Of a DNA stretch of 64,000 nt, positions 40,865-50,006 are shown piece after piece. Position numbers and translations under genes: made by a program. Numbering within the stretch: position 1 is the first letter of the stretch; every line of letters begins with the position of its first letter. Source of the DNA: WLWS01 sp965243105 (lineage in GTDB: Bacteria; Pseudomonadota; Gammaproteobacteria; Eutrophobiales; Eutrophobiaceae); NCBI GenBank assembly GCA_965243105.1, contig CBDEUC010000002.1, forward strand, positions 372,001-436,000. Direction: 5' to 3'. Under the pieces are notes generated by a model that saw nothing but the letters and a program-made list of their open reading frames with translations, made no database searches and was not told where the DNA came from.

Positions 40865-43800
40865 CTAGCGGGTTTCTACCGTAACGGGGCTTCCCTTGTA
40901 ATCCTTCAGCACCTCGTAGAGAAACATGGGCGAGTGATGGGAATTCTGGATGATGATTCCATCGTCATGAAGAGCATCCTGCATGGCGGCACTGATTGCC
41001 AGCAGGGGGGCTCCACCGCCTTCTCCCATACCCTTGGCACCGTTGTAACTGAAAGGCGACGGTGACTCCATGTTTTCATACTTCAGGTTTGGCATGTTGT
41101 TGATGGTAATGGGCGCGTAATCTGTAAACGAACCACATATGACATTTCCATCCTTGTCGTGGGGCATGGTCTCCAGCAGAGAGGCGGCAATGCCGTGCCC
41201 CGCGCCACCATGGGATTGTCCTTCAACAATCATGTGATTTATTACCGTGCCACAGTCATCGACGATGGCGTAATCCAGTATTTTTGTCTGCGCGGTTTCC
41301 TTGTTCAATTCAATCACAGCGATGTGCAGCTGCATGGCGTAGGTCAGAGTCAGGTTGCCATACTTCTTTTCCTTGTCGACCGGCTTGAACGGCGCTACGT
41401 AAACGTGACGCACATTGAGATGCAGGTCGCGCAGCTCATCAGGAATAATGGCCGTGTTGTAGTTGGCCATATTTGCCAGCGCCCAGAAATTGATGTTCTT
41501 GTCAGGGCTACCCTTGACTCGAACCTCCGGTCCCATCTCGCCAACACCGAATTCAAGGTCTTCTTCGTTGGCCTCAAGCGAAAATGCAGCAAGCTTGAGC
41601 ATTTCATCGCGTAGCTTGACCGTTGCACCGTGAACTGCGGATAAACCGGTCACGGCGAACTGGCTCGCGTAGGTACCACCTGTGCCGGTGTTGGTGTTTC
41701 TTTCCGTGTCGAAACCGGTTTTCACATTAATGAAGTCAGGGTCTATGCCAAGCACCTCGGCCGCCACCTGGGCAGATGTCGTTTCATGTCCCTGGCCCTG
41801 GGGAAAGGAGCCAACGGCAATGCTGACAGTGCCATCAAGGTCCAGTTTTGCCGTGGAGGCCTGTGACTGCCCGGTAAAGGGTAGAAAGGGATTAATGATC
41901 TGCGATTGCCCGAAATTGTTTGTACCGGAGTCAAAAGTTGTTCCTATACCGATACCGATGTAGCGGCCTTCCTTTCGAGCCTCTTCCTGTTTCTTTTGCC
42001 ATTCATCCCAGCCAATGAGATCTTTTGCTTTTTGCAGCATTACAGGCAGATCGCCAGAGTCATAGACACATCCATTAGGCGTGGTATAGGGAAACTCCTC
42101 GATGTAGTTCCTGAGACGCATTTCGTCCTTGGCTATGCCAAGTTCATGTCCGCAGATATCAAGCACACGCTCCATGAACCAGATATGGGGTAATCTTGAA
42201 TAACCCCGGTTCGGTGAGGTCGGTCCCTTGTTTGTCACCACCTGGCGCATGTCTATCTTGATATTTCGTAACTTGAGTGAGGCCGGCAATACCTGGGCCC
42301 AGATAACACAGGCAAGCGGTTCGTAGCGCGGGTAGGCTCCACAGTCATCCACGTGGGTTGACTTGATGGCAGTGATAGTACCCTTGTCGTCCAGCGCGAC
42401 CTCTGTATCAAAGAAATTACGCTCACTACCGTGACCGCCCGACATCATGTGCTCACTGCGAGTTTCCAGCCACTTGACAGGTGCACCGCCGGCCTTGCGT
42501 GAAGCCAGCGCCGCCAGCGTCATGTAGGGATAAACACTGATCTTGTTACCGAAGGCGCCGCCAATGTCATGTGTACGCAGGCGTATCTTGTCGGAGCTGA
42601 TTCCAAGCGCCGGGCCCAGCATTGCAATGGGCACTGCCATGATGGCATTACAAAAGAGGTCAAGCTCTCCCAGCTGGTTCCAGGTGGCAACAACGGCATT
42701 GCATTCCAGCGGGGTACTGCTGTAGCGATGAAACTTGAGGTGGTCAATCTTCACCACGTGCTTTGCATCTTCAAAGGCTTTCTCAACCTCGCCGTATTCA
42801 AACTCACCCTGCCAGGTGTAATTCGTACCAACTTGCTCATGCAGGAGCGTTTCATTCGACATGGCGTCCCTGCATTCCACTACCACAGGAAGGGTTTCAT
42901 ATTCCACTTCTACCAGCTGCGCGGCATCGGTTGCCAACTGGGCTGTTTCTGCGATGACGGCCACGACCGGGTCGCCCTGGTAACGTGCAACGCCTACCGC
43001 AAGACAGTAGTCCTCGATCAGCGCGCTGGGCTCTGGACCGATTTGTGTGAATGGGGCAGTCTGCGCCTGGACTTCGTCACCGGTGATGGTGCAAACCACG
43101 CCCGGTAATGCCTCGGCGGCAGATACATCAATGTTCAGGATCTTCGCGTGTGCGTAAGGAGAACGAACACAGACCATGTGCAGCATGCCAGCCGGGTGGA
43201 AATCGTCTACAAATACGCCGGTACCTCGAATAAGCCTTCGATCTTCCTTGCGCTTCAGTTTCTTTTCACTGCGACTGGTGGAGAGGACATCATTTATACG
43301 CGAAGTATTTGCCTGCCGCTGTGCAAGCTGTTCATCGCTCAGGCCAGCGAGACCTGCAGCCATGATTTCCTCGGCCTTGTTTGAATCGGCAGGCGCAGCC
43401 TCGTCATCGGATGACTTTCGAAGCATTCTCGCAAGCCAGCCATCCGCCTTTGGTTTGGCTTCGGCCGCAGTCGGGTTGGCGGACAATGCATTTTGCAGGC
43501 TGCTTACCAGCTTGTTTATTTCCTTCTCTGCGTAGCCCTGCATGCCGCCGCCGGCGAGAGAGAGTATTTTTCCAACCAGTTCCGTTTCACCCTGCCACTT
43601 CACCAGCGTACCGCTACCAGCTTCCTCAAGTTCAAAAGAAGATATCGTTCGGTATGCGCCCTGCATAACCTTACCCTGGCCGACATAGCGCGCGCTGACT
43701 GGAGCCTCGGCCTTGTCGAGGGTGAGCTCGGTGGATGCGGTGCCGCGTATTTTCCCGATACCAACCTTGACCCGGATCATCGCAGTCTTGTCATCCTTCA

Positions 43801-43918
43801 TTTCCAGGCTGTGAAAGCCGGGAAGCAATGGAGCAAACTGCTGCGGATTCGAAAGAATGGCAAATACCTTGTCGCGAGACTGGTCTACCTTGAATTCCCC
43901 ACTAAATTTCATTTCCAT
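40865..43918 (-). CDS. CoxG-CoxL fusion: molybdenum hydroxylase large subunit with N-terminal SRPBCC domain
   Basis: The 1017-residue protein joins a CoxG-type SRPBCC domain (residues 1-150, EFKVDQSRDKVFAILSNPQQFAPLLPGFHSLEM) through an Ala/Lys-rich linker (about 150-225) to a full xanthine-oxidase-family large subunit (about 225-1017). The latter has RGTGVFVDDFHPAGMLHM, GGAFGNK, the active-site loop PNRGYSRLPH, and KGMGEGGGAPLLAI near the end with the probable catalytic Glu. It lacks the AYXCSFR loop, so it is not a CO dehydrogenase. It follows the 2Fe-2S gene by 3 nt; GGAGGG precedes the ATG. The fusion would fix the CoxG domain to the enzyme itself. Confidence 0.9.
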   Translation of the reverse strand: MEMKFSGEFKVDQSRDKVFAILSNPQQFAPLLPGFHSLEMKDDKTAMIRVKVGIGKIRGTASTELTLDKAEAPVSARYVGQGKVMQGAYRTISSFELEEAGSGTLVKWQGETELVGKILSLAGGGMQGYAEKEINKLVSSLQNALSANPTAAEAKPKADGWLARMLRKSSDDEAAPADSNKAEEIMAAGLAGLSDEQLAQRQANTSRINDVLSTSRSEKKLKRKEDRRLIRGTGVFVDDFHPAGMLHMVCVRSPYAHAKILNIDVSAAEALPGVVCTITGDEVQAQTAPFTQIGPEPSALIEDYCLAVGVARYQGDPVVAVIAETAQLATDAAQLVEVEYETLPVVVECRDAMSNETLLHEQVGTNYTWQGEFEYGEVEKAFEDAKHVVKIDHLKFHRYSSTPLECNAVVATWNQLGELDLFCNAIMAVPIAMLGPALGISSDKIRLRTHDIGGAFGNKISVYPYMTLAALASRKAGGAPVKWLETRSEHMMSGGHGSERNFFDTEVALDDKGTITAIKSTHVDDCGAYPRYEPLACVIWAQVLPASLKLRNIKIDMRQVVTNKGPTSPNRGYSRLPHIWFMERVLDICGHELGIAKDEMRLRNYIEEFPYTTPNGCVYDSGDLPVMLQKAKDLIGWDEWQKKQEEARKEGRYIGIGIGTTFDSGTNNFGQSQIINPFLPFTGQSQASTAKLDLDGTVSIAVGSFPQGQGHETTSAQVAAEVLGIDPDFINVKTGFDTERNTNTGTGGTYASQFAVTGLSAVHGATVKLRDEMLKLAAFSLEANEEDLEFGVGEMGPEVRVKGSPDKNINFWALANMANYNTAIIPDELRDLHLNVRHVYVAPFKPVDKEKKYGNLTLTYAMQLHIAVIELNKETAQTKILDYAIVDDCGTVINHMIVEGQSHGGAGHGIAASLLETMPHDKDGNVICGSFTDYAPITINNMPNLKYENMESPSPFSYNGAKGMGEGGGAPLLAISAAMQDALHDDGIIIQNSHHSPMFLYEVLKDYKGSPVTVETR

Positions 43919-43921
43919 TGC

Positions 43922-44410
43922 TCAGCCCTCCTGCAGTGCCTTGGCGGCTGACTGCACCGACTTGATAATGTTTTGATAACCCGTGCACCTGCAAACATTG
44001 CCGGAAAGCCTTTTCTTGATGTCTTTTACGCTGGGATCTGGATTTTCTGCAAGCAGGGCTAGCGAGGACATCAGCATGCCCGGTGTACAGTAGCCGCACT
44101 GCAAGCCATGGCATTCAGAGAAAGCCTGCTGCAGGGGGTGCAGCTCACCTTCATTTTCCAGGCCCTCGACGGTGAGAATCTCACATCCATCAGCCTGTAC
44201 GGCAAGGTAAGTGCAGGATTTAATCGCGTCACCATTCAGGATCAGGGTGCAGGCACCACAATAGCTGGTGTCGCATCCTACGTGAGTGCCGGTCAGACCA
44301 AGCACGTCCCTGATAAATTCAACCAGCAGCAGGCGTGGTTCTACCTCGCGGCGGTAAGCCTTGCCGTTGACCGTGATTTCAACACTGAGTTTTTCCATTG
44401 AATCAGACAT
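43922..44410 (-). CDS. 2Fe-2S small subunit of second molybdenum hydroxylase (CoxS-like)
   Basis: The ATG at 44410 overlaps the stop of the FAD subunit by 8 nt and gives 162 residues; ATG 44398 is possible. The clusters are CDTSYCGACTLILNGDAIKSC and CGYCTPGMLM with CRCTGYQNI. It links FAD and molybdenum subunits. The AraC gene at 45554 diverges from this operon and probably controls it. Confidence 0.92.
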   Translation of the reverse strand: MSDSMEKLSVEITVNGKAYRREVEPRLLLVEFIRDVLGLTGTHVGCDTSYCGACTLILNGDAIKSCTYLAVQADGCEILTVEGLENEGELHPLQQAFSECHGLQCGYCTPGMLMSSLALLAENPDPSVKDIKKRLSGNVCRCTGYQNIIKSVQSAAKALQEG

Positions 44411-45299
44411 AGTCGTGTGTACCGTCAATTTTTGTGCCGCCTGCGCGCTCTATGGCATTAGCTGCGGTCCTGATAAAAAGAGATTTAAGTATCTGGCGTT
44501 TGAAGTCGGCTGAACCCCTTGCATCGGAGGGTGGGTTTGACTCGCTGACTATTTCCTCGGCCGCCTCGGCGAGCAGCTTCTCATCCAGTTTATTTCCAGT
44601 GAGCATGGATTCTGCTTTTGCAGACACCACGGGAACCGGTCCGGATGCACCAAGGGCCAGGCTGATACTTGCACAGCTCCCGTCGCCAGCGAGGGTTAAT
44701 TGCATGGCTACTGAAGCTGCCGGGTAAGCAGGTGCTGCTTTTTTAAATCCAATATATGCACCGCCGCTATTGGCCGGGGGCTCAGGGATCTGTATCTCGG
44801 TGACGAGTTCAGCTTCTCCAAGGCAGGTCGTGTAGGAGTCAACTATAAATTCCTTTACGGGTACGGAGCGTGTTCCCTCGGGGCCCTGGCATACGACGAC
44901 CGCATCCAGGACAAAAAGCAGCGTTGGCCAGTCGCTACTCGGGTCAGCCACACTGACCGAGCCGCCGATAGTGCCCAGGCTTCGCACCTGGGGATCGGCG
45001 ATGCCTCCGGCACAATCGCGCAGGATTTGCAGCTGTCCGGCAACATCAGAAGAGGCGATCTGTGCATGGGTGCAAAGGGCCCCGATTCGAATGAGTCCAC
45101 TGTCACTGTCAATGTTTCTTAACTGCGGAATTCGCGTAATATCGACGAGATCCGAGGGCTCATCCATGCGCATTTTCAGAATGGGTATAAGGGACTGACC
45201 GCCAGCAAGTGGCTTGGCGCCTTCACCCAGTTCAGATAGCAGGGTGATGGCATCATCGAGAGAAGCAGGGCGATGATATCGAAAAGGTTGCGGGTACAT
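44403..45299 (-). CDS. FAD-binding subunit of second molybdenum hydroxylase (CoxM-like)
   Basis: The 298-residue protein begins MYPQPFRYHRPASLDDAITLLSELG and has the FAD motifs PLAGGQSLIPILKMR and SLGTIGGSVSVADPSSDWP, then the CO_deh_flav_C domain. It starts the leftward operon (FAD, 2Fe-2S, CoxG-CoxL), the reverse direction to the AraC and F420-related genes. Confidence 0.93.
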   Translation of the reverse strand: MYPQPFRYHRPASLDDAITLLSELGEGAKPLAGGQSLIPILKMRMDEPSDLVDITRIPQLRNIDSDSGLIRIGALCTHAQIASSDVAGQLQILRDCAGGIADPQVRSLGTIGGSVSVADPSSDWPTLLFVLDAVVVCQGPEGTRSVPVKEFIVDSYTTCLGEAELVTEIQIPEPPANSGGAYIGFKKAAPAYPAASVAMQLTLAGDGSCASISLALGASGPVPVVSAKAESMLTGNKLDEKLLAEAAEEIVSESNPPSDARGSADFKRQILKSLFIRTAANAIERAGGTKIDGTHDYV

Positions 45300-45322
45300 G
45301 ACTGTTTATTACCTCCCGAAGC

Positions 45323-45393
45323 AGCATAAAGCTTCACTTTTGCTGCAATAATTATGGAATCTCCACAAGCTGTGGAGCGGCAAAGCATAAAGC
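45323..45393. promoter_or_regulatory. Candidate AraC-type control region
   Basis: In the 254-nt divergent gap between the FAD subunit gene and the AraC gene, AGCATAAAGC occurs twice in direct orientation (45323-45332 and 45384-45393). Between them lies CTCCACA-agc-TGTGGAG (45361-45377), an inverted repeat with perfect 7-bp arms. Direct repeats are usual AraC-family binding sites. Confidence 0.4.
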
Positions 45394-45553
45394 GGCATCT
45401 GTTACGAGTCAAACCAGCATTCCGCATAGAAAAACTTTTATCCAGGACCGTCGATGCTGCCGTTTTCATGCCTGCTTTTGGCGTATAATGAATCGCTAAA
45501 AAGGCCATATGTTTAGTGCACTGGAATAGAACTCCCAGCGGTATGTTTTGAAA

Positions 45554-46492
45554 ATGTCAGAAGAAAATAAACTGGATGAACTGAAGCAGTCTGTGAGCAG
45601 CACCCTGGTCATTGTTGATGCCCAGGAACTCACCGGCGTCGACTTTGGCGATTTCAGCTGCAAGGAAATACCCCTTCCCGGGGGGCTCAGCGTGCTCGAT
45701 ATCAACATTGACCCGGTGATTCTTCGGCGTCATCCCAATCACATTGTTGAAGACGCAAACCACGACTATTTCCTGACCACGCTACTCGAAGGAAAAGCCA
45801 GTATCGAGCAGGCGGGCAAGGCCTTTGAGCTGGAACCGGGCGACCTGGCGATGATGACAGGTGGACTGCCGTACAGTATCGAATACCTGCAGCGAAGCCG
45901 GCGCCTGATCGCGAGGATCCCGCACGAGGTTTTCCGGCAACGCATGGGTAATATCGAGGAAAAAGCCCTGATGGGTCATTTACCAAGCAAGGGTCTGGGG
46001 CGCGTGGTCAATGACCTGCTCAGGTCCGTGGCTTTTGAAGCCGAAAGCCTCAATGTCACTGAACAATACACCCTGACACAGAGCCTGCTCGAGCTTACCA
46101 GCGCCCTGGCACGGGCAATAATTAAGCCCGAGGACCTGAAAAACCAGCCCAAGCAGACTGACCTGCTGAATCGTATTTTCAGTTACATCGAAGAGCATTA
46201 CATGGACAGTGACCTGACCCCTGACAAGATCGCAAGTGAGAATGGTATATCAACGCGCTACCTTCACAGCCTGTTCCAGGAATCGGGCACCACCGTGCTC
46301 AAGTGGGTGTGGGAGCAGCGACTCAAGGCTGCACGCAATGACCTGCTGGACCCGGGACAGAGCAAGTCCCGTATAAGCGAAATCGCATTTCGTCGTGGTT
46401 TTAACGATTCTGCTCATTTCAGCCGTTCGTTCAGGAACCGCTTTGGAATATCCCCGACGGAATTACGAGGCAGGGCACCGAAAAGCGCTTGA
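45554..46492 (+). CDS. AraC family transcriptional regulator
   Basis: The 312-residue protein has an N-terminal sensor domain of the AraC-binding-like (cupin-type) group (FGDFSCKEIPLPGGLSVLDINI) and a C-terminal double helix-turn-helix: LTPDKIASENGISTRYLHSLFQESGTTVLKWVWEQRLKAA and ISEIAFRRGFNDSAHFSRSFRNRFGISP. I choose the ATG at 45554 over a TTG at 45548. It is placed between the second molybdenum hydroxylase and the F420-linked operon and could control both. Confidence 0.88.
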   Translation: MSEENKLDELKQSVSSTLVIVDAQELTGVDFGDFSCKEIPLPGGLSVLDINIDPVILRRHPNHIVEDANHDYFLTTLLEGKASIEQAGKAFELEPGDLAMMTGGLPYSIEYLQRSRRLIARIPHEVFRQRMGNIEEKALMGHLPSKGLGRVVNDLLRSVAFEAESLNVTEQYTLTQSLLELTSALARAIIKPEDLKNQPKQTDLLNRIFSYIEEHYMDSDLTPDKIASENGISTRYLHSLFQESGTTVLKWVWEQRLKAARNDLLDPGQSKSRISEIAFRRGFNDSAHFSRSFRNRFGISPTELRGRAPKSA

Positions 46493-46647
46493 TCTCAATG
46501 CTTGCACAGTCAATCATCTGCACTTCCAGTCAATGACTAGGACGTTGAAGGGCAAGACGAAAGCCCGCATCGACATTAACATATCCGCCGAGAACGATTG
46601 ATTTAACTGGTCAAGCTGGGCCTTAAACTATCAGGAGTTAATATAAA

Positions 46648-47742
46648 ATGAGTACATCTGTCAGCCCCAAAGTGGGGGTTATATTCAAATCATATGAGCC
46701 GATGGCCTCGATGCAGAAATACGCTGCTCAGACTGAAGCTTCCAATCTCATGGGCGGCTTCTGGATAGCTGAGGCCTATCACTGGTTTCGCCAGTACGGA
46801 CTGGAGTCACGAGGCTGTTTTGCCACCCTGGCGGCGGTTACGCTGGCTACCAAGAACATTCCAATCGGACTTGGGATTACGTCGCCTTATATCAGGCATC
46901 CCACGGCCCAGGCTTCCGAAGCTGTCGCCATAGATGAACTCTCGAATGGTCGCTTTATCATGGGCATTGGCGTTGGGAAAGTTGGTATCGAGTATCTCGA
47001 GTACGATATCGAGGAAATGAAGCCGGTACCTGTGCACAGTGAATCCATGGAAATCATGCGCAACGTATTCAGCGGCAAGGAATTTTCCTTCAAGGGAAAG
47101 TTCTACGAGTCCAGCATGCCGGCCTATGATCGGGCTGCAGATGGCCTGCGCACGGAAATCCCAATCTATGTCGGGGCCACCGGGCCGTTTATGCAGCGCC
47201 TCAGCGGCCGCGAAAGCGACGGTATGCTGACCGCCGGTTTAACCTCGCCTGCGTTCCTGAAATATGCCATTGACAACATGAACAAGGGTGCGGAGAAAGC
47301 CGGAAAAACGTTGCCTGCTGATTTTCCGGTGGGCGGTGTCATCCTGTGCGCATGCTCAAAAGATGGTGCAAAAGCCAAGGATGCTACCCGTAGCTACACC
47401 GGTACTTACGTGGTCAACAAGATTCGAAATATCAAGAATGATGTCATCCTGGCAGGTTCAGGATTACCTGACTCAGCCTGGGACCCGTTCAGGGAAGCTA
47501 TTGCAAATGGTACCCAGGATAATGTGACGCATCTCGTTACTGACGAAATGATGCGGGCTTTTACGGTCATTTCCGGTACCCCCGAGGAATGCCTTGAAAT
47601 CACCCAGGAACTGGTCGATGCGGGGCTCAATTTGCCGTTGCTCGAAGTTGTTGGAGCCTCGGAGGCAGATAATCTCGAAACCATCAAGTTAATGGGAGAG
47701 GAAGTTGTTCCCAACCTTAAACCCCAGATTGTCGAGGGATAA
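46648..47742 (+). CDS. Luciferase-like (LLM) oxidoreductase, probably F420-dependent
   Basis: The 364-residue protein has the bacterial luciferase-like barrel: KVGVIFKSYEP, GGFWIAEAYHWFR, LGLGITSPYIRHPTAQASEAVAIDELSNGRFIMGIGVG and the C-terminal IYVGATGPFMQRLSGRESDGMLT. This resembles methylene-tetrahydromethanopterin reductase (Mer) and other F420-dependent members more than FMN monooxygenases such as RutA. A cofGH gene in the same operon and cofCDE 15 kb away support F420 as cofactor. AGGAG precedes the ATG. The substrate is unknown. Confidence 0.82.
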   Translation: MSTSVSPKVGVIFKSYEPMASMQKYAAQTEASNLMGGFWIAEAYHWFRQYGLESRGCFATLAAVTLATKNIPIGLGITSPYIRHPTAQASEAVAIDELSNGRFIMGIGVGKVGIEYLEYDIEEMKPVPVHSESMEIMRNVFSGKEFSFKGKFYESSMPAYDRAADGLRTEIPIYVGATGPFMQRLSGRESDGMLTAGLTSPAFLKYAIDNMNKGAEKAGKTLPADFPVGGVILCACSKDGAKAKDATRSYTGTYVVNKIRNIKNDVILAGSGLPDSAWDPFREAIANGTQDNVTHLVTDEMMRAFTVISGTPEECLEITQELVDAGLNLPLLEVVGASEADNLETIKLMGEEVVPNLKPQIVEG

Positions 47743-47745
47743 ATA

Positions 47746-48657
47746 ATGAAACTGGCGACTTTTTCAGTAAACGGCCAGGCATCGACCGTTGGTGCCTTCG
47801 TGAATGATGCCTACGTGGATCTGCATGCCCTGTCCGGGGGCGAGCTACCGCGGGATATGATTGCTTTCCTTGAAGGCGGGCAGGCTGCCATGGACAAGGC
47901 TGCAAGCCTTCTTGAAGATACCGCCGGCGTGGAGGCAAACTCCCACGCCGCCGCTGATGTGGAGCTTCATGCGCCCATCATTCGCCCCGGCAAGATAGTT
48001 CATACCTCCTGTAATTTCGACTCACATCTTGCGGAGCTGACCACCTGGGACGATTCTGAATGGCAGTCTCACAACTGGCAGGATTTTCACTTTGAACATC
48101 CTACCGGTTTCCTGCAGGCGGGTTCTTCCGTATGTGCTCACGAAGCAGGTGTTGAAATCCCAAAGTTTACCAAGCAGCTGGATTTTGAAATAGAGATTGG
48201 CATTGTCATCGGTAAAGAGGCCTTTAACGTGGATATCAAGGATGCCATGGAATACGTGGCAGGCTACACCATCTTCAACGATCTTTCCGCGAGGGACATC
48301 CAGGCCAGGGAACACTCCAACAAGGTTATCCTGATGGGTAAATCGTTCAAAGATTCCTGCCCGCTAGGCCCGCTTATAGTGACCCCGGATGAACTGTCCG
48401 ATCCCCATAACCTGAAAATGACGCTGACCCTGAACGGGGAAGTTCGCCAGGACAGTAATACATCGCAAATGCACTACAAGACAGCAGAGCTTGTTTCGTG
48501 GTGGTCCATGATGGGGCTCAATCCCGGTGACGTTATCACCAGCGGAAGTCCGCCTGGAGTTATAGCCGGAATGAAAGACCCGGTGTGGCTCAAGCCCGGG
48601 GATAAGGTAGAAGCAAATGTCGCTGAACTGGGCGTCCTGACAACCAATATCATTTAA
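47746..48657 (+). CDS. Fumarylacetoacetate hydrolase (FAH) family protein
   Basis: The 303-residue protein has the FAH fold with the metal-binding segment LDFEIEIGIVIGKEAF, GYTIFNDLSARDIQ, GKSFKDSCPLGPLIV and the C-terminal ITSGSPPGVIAGM. Members hydrolyse or isomerise acylpyruvates, or decarboxylate/hydrate 2-oxo-dienoates formed on ring cleavage. It starts 3 nt after the LLM gene (GAGGG 7 nt upstream), so the two are coupled and this enzyme likely acts on the product of that pathway. Confidence 0.9.
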   Translation: MKLATFSVNGQASTVGAFVNDAYVDLHALSGGELPRDMIAFLEGGQAAMDKAASLLEDTAGVEANSHAAADVELHAPIIRPGKIVHTSCNFDSHLAELTTWDDSEWQSHNWQDFHFEHPTGFLQAGSSVCAHEAGVEIPKFTKQLDFEIEIGIVIGKEAFNVDIKDAMEYVAGYTIFNDLSARDIQAREHSNKVILMGKSFKDSCPLGPLIVTPDELSDPHNLKMTLTLNGEVRQDSNTSQMHYKTAELVSWWSMMGLNPGDVITSGSPPGVIAGMKDPVWLKPGDKVEANVAELGVLTTNII

Positions 48658-48676
48658 CAACGACAGGAAAGAAAGA

Positions 48677-49951
48677 ATGTTTGAACCCGCTAATAAAGAC
48701 CTTGTTGCAAAGGCAGTTGAGCAGATTGATCGCGACAGGCTGGTCAAGCTTGTTATGGACCTGGTTGACATTCCCAGCCCCACTGGTTTCGAGGGAGATG
48801 TTGCGCGTGCCGTGCACGAAGTGCAGAAAGAAGCAAACTTTGACTCGGTATTACAGCCCATTGGTGATGATCGATACAACGCCGTTGGTCGCTGGCAGGG
48901 GCAGGGTGGCGGCCGTTCCCTGATGTTTAATGGCCACCTCGACACATCCTTTGGACCTGAGCAAGCACACCGGGGTATAGGCTACGAGTGCAAGGCGACG
49001 CTCATTGACGATGAGTGGATCTACGGCATGGGTTCGTTCAACATGAAAAGCGCGATGGGAACATACATCGCCGCCTGTGAAGCGATTCAGAAAGCGGGCA
49101 TCAAGCTCGGTGGAGACGTGGTCATTGCAGGCGTGGCAGGTGAAATCGAAAAGTCACCGGTAAATGACCATGACGGTCCGCAGTACCAGGGTTACGGAGT
49201 GGGTACAAAGTACGCTATCACCCACGGCGCTATTGCCGATTACTGTATCCTGGGTGAGCCAACCAACATGATGCTGATTCCACGTCACTGTGGAAGCTGC
49301 TGGGTCAAGATCACGGTGCCCGGGCGACTGATACACACTGCCTGGTCCGACCATGAAAACAATGCCATCAACAAGTCGCGCAAGGTGCTTGATGCGATTC
49401 ACGAGTGGATTCCGGATTATTATGCGCGCAACACCATGGAAGATGGCTTTCACCCAAAGGTTAACGTCTCTGCCGTGGAAGCGGGCTGGTCATGGCGGGG
49501 AGCCAGGACACCGGATAACTGTGTTATCTACATGGATGTCAGAACGCTTCCGGACAAGCTTCCGCTGGACGCCTATAACGAAGTACGTGAGTTAATCGAT
49601 AGCACCGTCGCCGCCAATGTTGAACTGCAGGGTACAAAGGTCGAAACGTTCATGACGACTCCCGGTACATCCATTCCTGAAGACCATGAGTTGATCACGA
49701 CTATCCAGCAGGCCCATGAAGAACAGTTGGGCGAGGCTCCCAAGATGGGCTCAGAAGTGTGGATGTCAGACGCAGCCCACATGAATCGTTACGGCATACC
49801 TACAGTGAATTATGGTTCTGCTGGCAGGATTCGCTCCGGTGGTGGTGGTTTTTCGACGCACCAGGGCGAAGCCGCGCACATCGGTGATATGCTTGATATC
49901 ATCAAGGTGTACATCCAGGTGATCATGACAATTTGCGGTACCGTAGACTGA
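48677..49951 (+). CDS. M20 family metallohydrolase (ArgE/DapE-like)
   Basis: The 424-residue protein has M20 metal ligands: NGHLDTS (His, Asp), the GEIEKSP Glu region, LGEPTNMM and the C-terminal FSTHQGEAAHIGDM His. The lid domain includes ITVPGRLIHTAWSDHENN. M20 enzymes cleave N-acyl or N-carbamoyl groups from amino acids. In this operon it could release an acid and an amine after ring opening of a nitrogen heterocycle (inference). It follows the FAH gene by 19 nt. Confidence 0.88.
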   Translation: MFEPANKDLVAKAVEQIDRDRLVKLVMDLVDIPSPTGFEGDVARAVHEVQKEANFDSVLQPIGDDRYNAVGRWQGQGGGRSLMFNGHLDTSFGPEQAHRGIGYECKATLIDDEWIYGMGSFNMKSAMGTYIAACEAIQKAGIKLGGDVVIAGVAGEIEKSPVNDHDGPQYQGYGVGTKYAITHGAIADYCILGEPTNMMLIPRHCGSCWVKITVPGRLIHTAWSDHENNAINKSRKVLDAIHEWIPDYYARNTMEDGFHPKVNVSAVEAGWSWRGARTPDNCVIYMDVRTLPDKLPLDAYNEVRELIDSTVAANVELQGTKVETFMTTPGTSIPEDHELITTIQQAHEEQLGEAPKMGSEVWMSDAAHMNRYGIPTVNYGSAGRIRSGGGGFSTHQGEAAHIGDMLDIIKVYIQVIMTICGTVD

Positions 49952-50006
49952 TTGAGTTAAAGTCAGCTTTACCAGTGGCAGGGGTTTCCAGGCTCAAGCA
50001 AAGACA

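Noticed and set aside
42584..42598. Fourth TetR-like site (TACG-N4-CGTA)
   Set aside because: It lies in coding sequence, the arms are only 4 bp and the outer bases do not match the other three sites.
40865..43918. Second CO dehydrogenase
   Set aside because: The equivalent loop is PNRGYSRLPH, again without the CODH signature cysteine.
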